Of a DNA stretch of 41,502 nucleotides, positions 24,849 to 33,593 are shown one piece after another. The DNA is from Synechococcales cyanobacterium M55_K2018_004. Lineage in GTDB: Bacteria; Cyanobacteriota; Cyanobacteriia; Elainellales; Elainellaceae. Positions within the stretch are counted from its first letter, which is position 1. The number at the start of each line of letters is the position of its first letter. The notes beneath the pieces were generated by a model. The model was not told where the DNA came from and searched no databases. It was given only the letters and a program-made list of their open reading frames with translations. The translations under genes and the position numbers were made by a program. The stretch is taken from the NCBI GenBank assembly GCA_015295905.1, contig DVEB01000333.1, forward strand, positions 1-41,502. Reading direction: 5' to 3'.

Positions 24849-24853
24849 TCGGG
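24828..24853. repeat. Tandem duplication, 2 x 13 bp
   Basis: ATTTCTAATCGGG twice, no gap, at the broken end of the phosphatase fragment. Confidence 0.9.
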
Positions 24854-24994
24854 GCGAATCACGTCATCATGCGAAGCGCTACTGTCACTCTACCCACCCT
24901 CTGTGGTTGCCGCACTGGCGCTGTGCCTTGCCATCGTCGGCAAGCGACACCCGCTTTGTTGACAGGTTAGGATCTTGACAAGAAGAACTTACCC

Positions 24995-25042
24995 ACCTTT
25001 TTTTGTGAGTGGGCGACAGTGCCGCCCACTCGCAAAAAAGGT
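24995..25042. terminator. Bidirectional terminator before the adhesin 3' end
   Basis: A 20-bp stem (ACCTTTTTTTGTGAGTGGGCG opposite CGCCCACTCGCAAAAAAGGT-like arm, one bulge, one G-U) with T/A tracts built into the base, so it works in both directions. It separates the plus-strand genes from the adhesin, 45 nt past the adhesin stop. Confidence 0.85.
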
Positions 25043-25086
25043 ATCAACTCTATGAGCGCGTAGCGCTATAGTGTTCCAGATACCGA

Positions 25087-28000
25087 TCAAATCACGATGA
25101 AATTCGCAGCACTGAGGGCCGCACGATTTTGCAGAACGGCAATCTGGATCGGCGCAATGCTGCCATTGCCATCGGGGTCAAAAAACAGCGCACCGGTAGA
25201 GCGGTTATAGATCAGGCGGTCATCCCCATCTGAGGCTCTACTCCCCAAACGAAATTGATTCGCTTGCAAACGCCCTGTACGGATGAAAGTCTCAAAGCCT
25301 GTGCGGCTAAACAGGATGCGATCCTGAGTGGGGTCAAAATCCGTGATGCGATCGCTCCCAGCCCCCGGAGCCGCAGACAGAACAAAGGAATCTTGCCCCA
25401 GTCCTCCCGTTAGCACATCATTCCCCTGACCACCGTCCAGCCTATCTGCACCCCGTCCACCCAGCAGTCGATCATCCCCTGCTTCCCCAAACAAGCGATC
25501 TCTGCCCGCATTTCCAGCCAAGGTATTGTTCGCTGCATTGCCAATTAGGGTGTTAGCCAGGTTATTGCCCCGACCTACAACAGCACCATTCAGCAACACC
25601 AGGTTTTCTAGGTTTGCCCCCAAGGTGTAGTCGATCGCGCTCCTGACTGTATCAATGCCCTGGTTCAACTGTTCGACAATCACATCGGAGGGGCTGTCAA
25701 CGTCATAGGTATCGTTGCCCAGCCCTCCAATCATGCGATCGCTGCCTAGCCCCCCTACGAGCAGGTCATTACCGCCGTTGCCGACCAGTTCATCATCACC
25801 CGCCAGCCCAAACAGGGTATCGTCGCCGCTCCCCCCCGCCAGATAATCTCTGACTGTCGGATTATTGCTGCCAGTCATCGTGGCAGTCCCGGCGAACTGC
25901 GAGAAGTTGAACCGCTCAAAGTTGATCACTGTCGTGCCTGCCAGCACGCCCCCGACTTGGCTATTGCTGTCCACATTCACCGTGACGTGGCCCGTACCCG
26001 CGATCAGCGTCAGCGTATCAATGCCGCTGCCGCCATCAATATAGTCCTGCTGGAGCAAGTGTTGAGTCAAGGAAAAGAGGATATCGTCACCTGCGTGCAG
26101 TCGCACTAGGTCAAATTCTAGGGTGGTAGCAGCTACCTGGTCGTTGCCAGGGGTGCCATTGATGGTGTTGGCAGGCAAGAAGGACAGAGTCGTCGTAGCA
26201 ATTGCGCTGTTATTGGCACCATCGTTGGCGAAAAACAGGATCTGGCGGGGGGTGGGGTTGGGCACGAGGGCCACGTTTTGATAGGTGACCGTTCGCAACA
26301 CCTGGAGGTAGGTTTCCAAGGGGGCCGTGCCCGTCAGTAGCAAGGTACCACTATCGGCAGAGTAGGCTGCTAAGATTGGGGTTCCCGCAGTATTGGCCGC
26401 CAGGATCTCAGCGCTACCATCCCGGACATTAGAGATGACTACCGCAAAGGATGTCACTTGGAACCCACTAGTGCCAGTCAGGGTGGCGGCGCTCCCCACC
26501 AGTGGAATTGGCAGCCCCAAAATGCCGCTGGCGGTGGAGTTGATCCCCTCTGCGCTGCCATTCAGGTCAATCACTGGAATGGTGCTGGTTGGAGGGGGCG
26601 TATCGTTCACATCCTGGACGGCGATCGCAAAGTCGCGCTCAAGCGAGAGACCACTGCGATCTGTCGTCCGCACCCGGATTTGATAACTAGACTTGGCCTC
26701 AAAGTCAAACACTGCGGCGGTGCGGAGTTGATTGCCGACAATCGTAAAGGCAGTGTGATCGGTGGAGCCGTCAATTGGCACTAGGGTATAGGTAAAGGTA
26801 TCGCCCAAGTCGGGATCTGTCGTGGCAAAGGAACCAACGAAAGTATTGGTGGGAAGGTTTTCCAGGACGGTGTTGCCATTGAGGGTAAGGTCGCTGGGGG
26901 CTTCGTTGATATCAGTGACTGTGAGGGTCAGCGATCGCTCAAAACTCAGTCCCCCTTGGTCAACCGTGCGGACGCGAATGCTATAGCTCGATTTCGTCTC
27001 AAAATCGGGAGAACTGAGGATCCGCAGTTGGCCATTATCGATGCGGAAAATCCCGTTGTCAGTCGCCCCTGCCCCTTCCACCAAGCTGTAGGTAAAGGTA
27101 TCGCCGGGGTTGGGGTCAATGCTGCTGAAACTGCCCACCACACTGTCTGCAGCCAGATTTTCTGGGATGGACGTCTCGCTAAACCGCAGATCTGTGGGGG
27201 CATCGTTGCCATCCAACACGGTGATGTTGAAGATCTGATCCAAGGAAGCTCCCGCCTGGTCTGTAGTCCGCACCCGGATGGAGTGGATGGAGCGAGTCTC
27301 GAAGTCGAGCGGCTGGGCAAGGCGCAGTTCATTGCCAACAATCGTGAAGAAGGTGTTGCCTGAATCGCCAAAACCAAAGACCAATCGATAGGTAAAACTA
27401 TCGCCCATGTCGGGGTCATTGGTGGTAAAGGTGCCGATAGTCGTCCCGACTGTGGCATCTTCAGAGATGCTGCTGTTATCTAAGCTGAGACCCACAGGGG
27501 GACGGTTGGCCTGAACGACGGTGATGGTAAAGTCCTGCTCAAACGTGAGATTCCCCTGATCGGTGGTCTGAATGCGAATGGTGTAGCTGGACTGGAGCGC
27601 CGGATTGGGAGGGCTGATCAGGCGTAGCTCTGTGCCATTAATTGCAAACGCACTGTTGTCTGGCAGACCGCCCACCAGTTGATAGGTAAAGGTATCGACG
27701 GCATCGGGGTCAACGGTGCTGAGGATCCCCACAACCGAATTAGCAGGAGCGATCGCACTGACCGTGGTGTTACTCAGATTCACCCCGGTCGGTGCTTCGT
27801 TGAGATCATTGATGGCAATGGTAAACGTCCGCTCAGTGGCAAGCCCTCCTCGATCAGTCGCCACGACCCGGACGGTGTAGCTGGCCTTCTGCTCGTAATT
27901 GGGAGAGACATTCAGCCGCAACTGATTGGTGTTAACGATGCTAAAGACACTGTTATCATTCAGACCACCATCAGGCAGGGTGTAGGTGATCACGTCTCCC

Positions 28001-31000
28001 GCGTCGGGATCTGTGACCGTCAGTATCCCAACAACGGTATTTGCAGCACTGTTTTCATCTAACTCTAAATTGCTCAGCGTTAAATTAGTCGGTGCTTCAT
28101 TCAAGTCATTGACAGCAATGACGAAATCTTGTTCAAAGGAACGATTTGTCCTGTCTGTCGTACGAATGCGAACTGTGTAGCTACTCTTCTGTTCAAAATT
28201 GGCAGACTGCCTGAGGCGCAGTTCATTCACATTGGTGAGGCTAAACGCATCACTGTCGTTTACCCCAGGGATTGAGATCAGCGTGTAGATAAACTGCTCG
28301 TTAGCATCTGCATCGGTGGTGCTAAGCAAGCCAACCAGGGCATTCTCTCCCGCATTTTCGTCGATCGATTCGCGGCTCAGGGTAATCGCCGTGGGTGCAT
28401 TCTCCACATCCTGAACCGCAATGGTGAAGTCCCGAATGGTGGACAGATTGTTGCGATCGCTCGCCTGCACACGGATGGTGTAACTGGTGCGATCGCTGAG
28501 ACTGGGAACCACCTGAAGCAGGAGGCGGTTGCCCTCGATACTGAAGGCAGCATTGTCGGGCAGTGAGTTGGGCACCAAGGAGTAACTAATCGTATCCCCA
28601 GCGTCCGGGTCAACGGCGCTGAAGGTGCCCACTTCAGTCCCGATCGCTGCTCCCTCGTTGACACTGGTTCCGGTCAATTGCAGATTGGTGGGCGCTTCAT
28701 TCACATCATTGACGATGATGGTGAAGAGTCGGGTAATTGCATTACTGCCATCAAAACTGCGAATTTCAACGGTGTAGCTGTTTTTCTGCTCAAAATCGGG
28801 AGAGCTGCGGAAGCGCAGTTGATTGCCGACAATCTCAAACGCTTGGTCATCTGTGGACCCCGCAATCGGCACCAAGCTGTAGGTAAAGCTGTTGTTCTGA
28901 TCGGGATCGACGGTGCTGAGGGTGCCTGCCACTAAATCGGTCGTATTTTCGTTCAGGCTGTTGGGGTTGCGGGTAAAAATCAGGTCCGTTGGCGGCTCGT
29001 TGACATCGATCACAGTGATGGTAAAACGTTGGGTGATGGCGTTATCGCCATCGGAGCTACGCACCTCAATGGTGTAGGAGTCTTGGGCCTCAAAGTCGGG
29101 GGCGGTGCGGAAGCGCAATTGGTTGCCAACAATCTCAAACGCCTGGTCATCGGTTGAGCCTGCAATGGGGACCAGCGTGTAGACAAAGTTGGTGCTGTCG
29201 GGATCCGTAGTGCTAAAGGTGCCCACCAGCAGATTGGTGGCATTTTCGGCGATCGCCTGATTACTCAGCGAAATGGCCGTCGGCGGATCATTCACCACAT
29301 CCACATTTAGGGTGAAGATCCGTTCGATGGTGTTGTTGCCGCCATCCCTGACCCGCACCCGAATGCTGTAGCTTGGTCTGTTAACCGGGTCAATGTCTTC
29401 CTGAATTTGCAGTTGATTACTGACAATACGGAAGCGGTTGTTATCCGTATCACCCTCACCAGCGACCAATTCATAGGTGAAGGTGTCATTAAGATCGGGG
29501 TCATCGGTACTGAAGCGACCGATCGTGTCTCCAGCGCGAGTGTTTTCCTCGATGCTGGTGTCATCCAGCGTCAGGTCGAGGGGGGTTTCGTTGATGTCGT
29601 TGACGGCAATGGTGAACGCTTTGGTGGTGGTCAGCCCACCTTGGTCACGACTGCGGACTTGAATCGTGTAGGAATTTTTGACCTCAAAGTTAGGCGCATT
29701 GTTCAGGCGCAATTCTCCCTGACTGTTGAGGCTGAAGGCGGCAAAATCGCCCGTCTGGAGGAGTTCGTAGGTAAAGCTGTCGCCGCGATCGGGGTCTAGG
29801 GTACTGAAGCTGCCCACCAGCAAGTCGGTAGCATTTTCGTCAATCTGGTTGTTGCTGAGGATAATATTGGTGGGCGCTTCGTTGACATCCTGAACTGTAA
29901 TCGTAAAGTCGCGCTCGATAGTGTTGACCCCATCGTTGCTGCGTATCCGCACCGTGTAGGCATCTTGCGCCTCAAAGTCGGGAGAGCTGCGGAAGCGCAG
30001 TTGATTGCCGACAATCTCAAACGCTTGGTCATCTGTGGACCCCGCAATCGGCACCAAGCTGTAGGTAAAGCTGTTGTTCTGATCGGGATCGACGGTGCTG
30101 AGGGTGCCTGCCACTAAATCGGTCGTATTTTCGTTCAGGCTGTTGGGGTTGCGGGTAAAAATCAGGTCCGTTGGCGGCTCGTTGACATCGGTGATGGTGA
30201 TCGTGAAGCGTTGGGTAATGGGGGTATCACCGCGATCGCTACTGCGCACCTCAATGGTGTAGGACGTTTTGGTCTCAAAGTCAGGTGCTTGGTCGGCCTT
30301 GAACCGGAGTTGGTTACCAACAATCTCAAATGCCTGGTCATCCGTGGACCCTGCAATTGGCACCAGTTCATAAGTAAAAACTGCATTGCTATCGGGGTCT
30401 ACGGTACTGAGAATACCAACCTCCAGGGTATTTTCAGCAACGGTGGTGTTGCTGAGGTCAATTCGGCTGGAGGGCAAGTTGCGATCAAGGACGGTGATCG
30501 TAAAGCTGCGGTCGAGTTGGTTGCCCGCGCTGTCTGTGACCCGCAAACCAACTAAAAAGCTCTGGTTCGTGGAATAGTTGGGAGAACTGATCAGACGGAG
30601 TTCATTGCTATTGACAATTGTGAAGGCGCTATTATTGCCAAATCCGGGGATTAGGCTGAAGGTCAAGTCGCGCGGAAGATCATCAACATCCACCGCGCTG
30701 ATCGTGCCAATAATCAGCGCATCGCCAGTGGCCCCATCCTCAACTTCCAGGCTACCGCTCAGGTTTAGCGCGGTCGGTGCTTCATTGACATTGACGATTT
30801 CGATGGTAAAGGTCTGCTCAAAGGACAACCCCCCCAAGTCGGTTGTGCGAACTCGGACTGAGTAGCTAGAGCGCGTCTCAAAATCCAAAACAACGGTATC
30901 TTTGAAGCGAAGTTGATTGTTGACAATCACAAAACTAGCGTTGTCCAGATCGTTGCCCACCAGTTCGTAGATAAAATCTAGATCTCCGTCTGGATCGGTG

Positions 31001-32373
31001 GTACTCAAGTCTCCGACGACTGCGCCTGTACCCGCATCCTCGCGCACTAAAGTGTTGCTCAGGCTGAGACCATTGGGAGCGCGGTTTGGGGCAAGGCCAA
31101 ACCGTTGGGCATAGACTCCACCATCAGAGTCATCTGGCCCCGATCCCGACCAGACAATCACATAATTGCCATCACTGCCAGTGGCGATCGCTGCATTTGC
31201 CTGATTATCTAGGGTGTAGGCCGTACCTCGATTGACTAGGTAGTCTTCCGTCCCCATCGGATTCCCCAACCGATTAAAGCGGCGAGAGTAGATATCTTCC
31301 CCCGTGGTAGGACTGCTGCCTGTCCAGGTGACCACAAAACCGCCATCGGGCAGAAACGCCACACGAGAATTTCGCTGGTTCAAACTTGTGGTCACATTCA
31401 CCAGCTTTGGCTCATCTGCCTGAAGCTGATTGTTACTGTCGTAGAAGAAACGCCGGACAAAGACATCATCGCCAGTGTTGATCGGGTCAGTGCTGGTCCA
31501 GGTGACGACAAAATTTCCCGCATTGTCAATGGCGACATGGGGTGCCCCCTGCACTCCAGTGGTCGTTGTATTCACCAGCGTGTCGGGCCTGGTGGTGTCA
31601 CCCACGGGAACTAACTGCGGCGTACTGCCCGACACTTGCAGCTTAAACCGTCGGTAGTAGATGCCATTCCCACTACCATCAGGCCCCGTCCAGACAACAA
31701 CAATATCGCCCTGGTCGTTCATGGCGATTGAGGAATTTCTCTGGTCGCCTAACCGCGTTAAGTTGACCGGAATTTCAGCGGTCTGCTGGATTTCGCCCTG
31801 GTTGTTGTAGGTATAAGCCCGAATAAAGATATCGAAGCGGTAAGGGTCGAAAGTGTCTGGGTCTTCATCGAGGCTAAAGCTGCTGTAGCTGCTGACAAAC
31901 CAGCCCTGATTGTTGATGGCAACACTAGGCTCAAACTGCTCCAGCAGGGTTGCATCATTGATCCGGATCTCCTGAGCACCAGGCTGCAAAACATTGTTTT
32001 GATCCAGGTAGTAGAGCCGAGCATAGACACCGCTAAGAGAACCATCCTGGCCAGAGCTACTCGTCCAGGCCACGACAAATTCACCGCGGCTGTTCATGCT
32101 GATGGCAGGCTTGAGTTGGTTGCCTGGGGCAGCCGCATTATTGACCAGACGATCAACATTGCTGGGATTGCCTGCCAGGTCGATGGCCTGACCATTCGAG
32201 TCGAAGCGTCGCAGGAAGACTCCCTGCCCGGCTGTGTCTTGCCCGGTGAAGACAACGACGAAGTTGCCGCTGCCGTCTATGGCGATTGCCTGTAGTGCAT
32301 CTTCAAACGTCGTTTGCAGATCGGCTGTTTCAGCGTTGACAAGCAGGGTTGAGCCGAGGCGAGTGGGTTCCAT
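25087..32373 (-). CDS. Giant RTX adhesin with cadherin-like repeats
   Basis: A 2428-residue secreted protein. Residues ~25-428 contain seven repeats with GNFVVxW text, probably a seven-bladed propeller. About 430-1925 are 15 cadherin-like repeats of ~100 residues, each with xENxxxGxxVG, STxDPDxGDxFTY, FExxSSYxIRVRxxD and a DxNEAPT linker that would bind Ca2+. After a ~250-residue spacer come RTX nonapeptides (GGSGDDTLFGLAGDDELVG and later sets, ~2180-2330) and a C-terminal region of the type used for type I secretion. There is no N-terminal signal peptide, which fits that route, but no T1SS genes are here. Probably a cell-surface or matrix adhesin. ATG at 32373 preferred over TTG at 32412. 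Two 213-bp stretches inside are identical. Confidence 0.9.
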   Translation of the reverse strand: MEPTRLGSTLLVNAETADLQTTFEDALQAIAIDGSGNFVVVFTGQDTAGQGVFLRRFDSNGQAIDLAGNPSNVDRLVNNAAAPGNQLKPAISMNSRGEFVVAWTSSSGQDGSLSGVYARLYYLDQNNVLQPGAQEIRINDATLLEQFEPSVAINNQGWFVSSYSSFSLDEDPDTFDPYRFDIFIRAYTYNNQGEIQQTAEIPVNLTRLGDQRNSSIAMNDQGDIVVVWTGPDGSGNGIYYRRFKLQVSGSTPQLVPVGDTTRPDTLVNTTTTGVQGAPHVAIDNAGNFVVTWTSTDPINTGDDVFVRRFFYDSNNQLQADEPKLVNVTTSLNQRNSRVAFLPDGGFVVTWTGSSPTTGEDIYSRRFNRLGNPMGTEDYLVNRGTAYTLDNQANAAIATGSDGNYVIVWSGSGPDDSDGGVYAQRFGLAPNRAPNGLSLSNTLVREDAGTGAVVGDLSTTDPDGDLDFIYELVGNDLDNASFVIVNNQLRFKDTVVLDFETRSSYSVRVRTTDLGGLSFEQTFTIEIVNVNEAPTALNLSGSLEVEDGATGDALIIGTISAVDVDDLPRDLTFSLIPGFGNNSAFTIVNSNELRLISSPNYSTNQSFLVGLRVTDSAGNQLDRSFTITVLDRNLPSSRIDLSNTTVAENTLEVGILSTVDPDSNAVFTYELVPIAGSTDDQAFEIVGNQLRFKADQAPDFETKTSYTIEVRSSDRGDTPITQRFTITITDVNEPPTDLIFTRNPNSLNENTTDLVAGTLSTVDPDQNNSFTYSLVPIAGSTDDQAFEIVGNQLRFRSSPDFEAQDAYTVRIRSNDGVNTIERDFTITVQDVNEAPTNIILSNNQIDENATDLLVGSFSTLDPDRGDSFTYELLQTGDFAAFSLNSQGELRLNNAPNFEVKNSYTIQVRSRDQGGLTTTKAFTIAVNDINETPLDLTLDDTSIEENTRAGDTIGRFSTDDPDLNDTFTYELVAGEGDTDNNRFRIVSNQLQIQEDIDPVNRPSYSIRVRVRDGGNNTIERIFTLNVDVVNDPPTAISLSNQAIAENATNLLVGTFSTTDPDSTNFVYTLVPIAGSTDDQAFEIVGNQLRFRTAPDFEAQDSYTIEVRSSDGDNAITQRFTITVIDVNEPPTDLIFTRNPNSLNENTTDLVAGTLSTVDPDQNNSFTYSLVPIAGSTDDQAFEIVGNQLRFRSSPDFEQKNSYTVEIRSFDGSNAITRLFTIIVNDVNEAPTNLQLTGTSVNEGAAIGTEVGTFSAVDPDAGDTISYSLVPNSLPDNAAFSIEGNRLLLQVVPSLSDRTSYTIRVQASDRNNLSTIRDFTIAVQDVENAPTAITLSRESIDENAGENALVGLLSTTDADANEQFIYTLISIPGVNDSDAFSLTNVNELRLRQSANFEQKSSYTVRIRTTDRTNRSFEQDFVIAVNDLNEAPTNLTLSNLELDENSAANTVVGILTVTDPDAGDVITYTLPDGGLNDNSVFSIVNTNQLRLNVSPNYEQKASYTVRVVATDRGGLATERTFTIAINDLNEAPTGVNLSNTTVSAIAPANSVVGILSTVDPDAVDTFTYQLVGGLPDNSAFAINGTELRLISPPNPALQSSYTIRIQTTDQGNLTFEQDFTITVVQANRPPVGLSLDNSSISEDATVGTTIGTFTTNDPDMGDSFTYRLVFGFGDSGNTFFTIVGNELRLAQPLDFETRSIHSIRVRTTDQAGASLDQIFNITVLDGNDAPTDLRFSETSIPENLAADSVVGSFSSIDPNPGDTFTYSLVEGAGATDNGIFRIDNGQLRILSSPDFETKSSYSIRVRTVDQGGLSFERSLTLTVTDINEAPSDLTLNGNTVLENLPTNTFVGSFATTDPDLGDTFTYTLVPIDGSTDHTAFTIVGNQLRTAAVFDFEAKSSYQIRVRTTDRSGLSLERDFAIAVQDVNDTPPPTSTIPVIDLNGSAEGINSTASGILGLPIPLVGSAATLTGTSGFQVTSFAVVISNVRDGSAEILAANTAGTPILAAYSADSGTLLLTGTAPLETYLQVLRTVTYQNVALVPNPTPRQILFFANDGANNSAIATTTLSFLPANTINGTPGNDQVAATTLEFDLVRLHAGDDILFSLTQHLLQQDYIDGGSGIDTLTLIAGTGHVTVNVDSNSQVGGVLAGTTVINFERFNFSQFAGTATMTGSNNPTVRDYLAGGSGDDTLFGLAGDDELVGNGGNDLLVGGLGSDRMIGGLGNDTYDVDSPSDVIVEQLNQGIDTVRSAIDYTLGANLENLVLLNGAVVGRGNNLANTLIGNAANNTLAGNAGRDRLFGEAGDDRLLGGRGADRLDGGQGNDVLTGGLGQDSFVLSAAPGAGSDRITDFDPTQDRILFSRTGFETFIRTGRLQANQFRLGSRASDGDDRLIYNRSTGALFFDPDGNGSIAPIQIAVLQNRAALSAANFIVI
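28796..29008 (-). repeat. 213-bp internal repeat of the adhesin, copy 1
   Basis: Identical base for base to 29978-30190, by direct reading. It spans the end of one cadherin-like repeat and the start of the next in coding direction. Confidence 0.92.
29978..30190 (-). repeat. 213-bp internal repeat of the adhesin, copy 2
   Basis: Identical to 28796-29008, offset 1182 bp (394 codons), so any exchange between the copies keeps the frame. It covers the LVPIAGSTDDQAFEIVGNQL and NPNSLNENTTDLVAGTLSTV text of both repeats. Confidence 0.92.
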
Positions 32374-32847
32374 AGGTGTGCAGTGGCGAGTGGGTCGAAG
32401 AGTTGGCGACAAAAATGAGCAAACGAAGATTGGAGATGAGTGACGGGAGCGATCGCCCTGCTACCCACCCCTAGTGAGACCAAGAGGATATCCCTGCTGA
32501 GGCTACCCCAAAACTGGGCACTGTCGATCAGTAGAGTCCTGGTTTTCCCTCAGTTGCGGTTAGTTGAAGCGGCTGCCCAGGGGAACACACAAGCAAAAAT
32601 TAACTCAATGTTACGCAAGGCACCGCCCTCGTCAATCCGAAACCTTGCCGAAATATGGACGCAAGCAAAATATTGCTCTGGAAAAATCCGCCATTTTGCG
32701 GAAGGCTAGGCAGTTTTTCGCGGGTAAGTTTGACACTCCCGAAAAGCCACTCAAAGTCGCAAAGTCGCCATTTTTATGACGTAAAACGCCTGCTCAGCAC
32801 ACGTTTTACGTCACAAAAACCTGACCCACTATAGCGGTTTTCATCGT
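32374..32847. other. Adhesin upstream region
   Basis: 474 bp with no gene. The adhesin promoter should be here. It contains a perfect 12-bp inverted repeat with a 13-nt loop at 32777-32813. Short ORFs on the plus strand have no recognisable features. Confidence 0.55.
32777..32813. promoter_or_regulatory. Perfect inverted repeat upstream of the adhesin
   Basis: TGACGTAAAACG and CGTTTTACGTCA around CCTGCTCAGCACA. T and A tracts flank it on the outside. It may be a terminator for the upstream ABC operon or an operator for the adhesin. Only the symmetry is certain. Confidence 0.5.
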
Positions 32848-32979
32848 TAACGTGAATTCAGGATAAGCTGAAACCCTTGCTGTTCCGTGCGCGGCGCGCA
32901 CGGAACAGCAAGGGTTTTGGGGGGGCACCGCGCCGGGCGCGGTGCCCCCCCAAAACCTGCTTAATCCGAACTGGCGTTA
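32848..32979 (+). repeat. Double-hairpin element, copy F
   Basis: The best-preserved copy. Left terminus TAACGTGAATTCAGGATAAG; hairpin 1 with perfect 23-bp arms (32871-32893, 32895-32917); hairpin 2 with perfect 22-bp arms (32913-32934, 32936-32957); right terminus CTTAATCCGAACTGGCGTTA. Hairpin 2 has seven G on one arm and seven C on the other where other copies have four. It ends one base before the stop codon of the DUF4340 gene. Confidence 0.93.
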
Positions 32980-32980
32980 G

Positions 32981-33583
32981 TTAATTTTTTGCGGGTGTTG
33001 GGGACGGTGTAGGAGCTATGCTCCACTCTGGAGTCGGACGCTTCACCGCCGTTTCAAAATCAGGAGAAACCAGCAACAAAGTGAGGTTAGCGGTGGGTGT
33101 GGTGGGCGGGTCAAGCTGGGCATAGAGGGACGTGCGATCGAAGTTATACCCACCAATCACCAGCTGATGCTGCTGCTGATTTTTCAAGTCCAGATGAATC
33201 GTTGCCAGGGGGGGTTCAAGGCCGTAGGGTTTGCGATCGCCCCCCGGCACAGTCACCGTCCGACTTACTCCTGTGGTCATCACATTCAACAGATAGGCCA
33301 CAGCGGCATCATTAGCAGGCTGCTTTTCAGGGGCAGTCATCTGCCATTTGCCCTGAGCATTGCGCTCAAAGGAGAGCGATCGCCCCTCGGTTTCCAGCGT
33401 AAACCGCTGCACATCATCTTCCTTAAAGCGAACGGGGGGAGCACCTTCGACCTGTGAGGCAGACTTTTCTCCAGAGGTGGTGGGTGAGGTAGTCTGCTGC
33501 GGCTGGCTTTGGACCAATAAGGCCACACCGCCTAACACCAGCACTGAGGCCACCAGCATTAAGGTTGTCGGTTTCAGTTTCAT
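32981..33583 (-). CDS. DUF4340 domain protein
   Basis: A 200-residue protein with one N-terminal membrane helix (about 7-26), a Thr/Ser/Pro-rich linker and a DUF4340 domain (VQRFTLETEGRSLSFERN, WQMTAPEKQPANDAAVAYLL, KPYGLEPPLATIHLDL). DUF4340 proteins commonly sit behind GldG-type ABC genes and probably act in the periplasm with them. It starts 11 nt after the GldG stop; last gene of the operon. Ends in a Pro-rich tail. Confidence 0.9.
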   Translation of the reverse strand: MKLKPTTLMLVASVLVLGGVALLVQSQPQQTTSPTTSGEKSASQVEGAPPVRFKEDDVQRFTLETEGRSLSFERNAQGKWQMTAPEKQPANDAAVAYLLNVMTTGVSRTVTVPGGDRKPYGLEPPLATIHLDLKNQQQHQLVIGGYNFDRTSLYAQLDPPTTPTANLTLLLVSPDFETAVKRPTPEWSIAPTPSPTPAKN

Positions 33584-33593
33584 ACCATCCCCT

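Noticed and set aside
24787-24978. 63-codon ORF after the phosphatase fragment
   Set aside because: Different frame from the RHGE fragment, no family features; runs into the terminator region.
26393-30865. Several plus-strand ORFs of 60-135 codons inside the adhesin gene
   Set aside because: Antisense shadows of the repeat protein; they look alike only because the adhesin repeats do.
25087-32373. CRISPR-like or tandem DNA repeats across 26.5-31 kb
   Set aside because: The periodicity is that of ~100-residue cadherin-like protein repeats in a single open frame.
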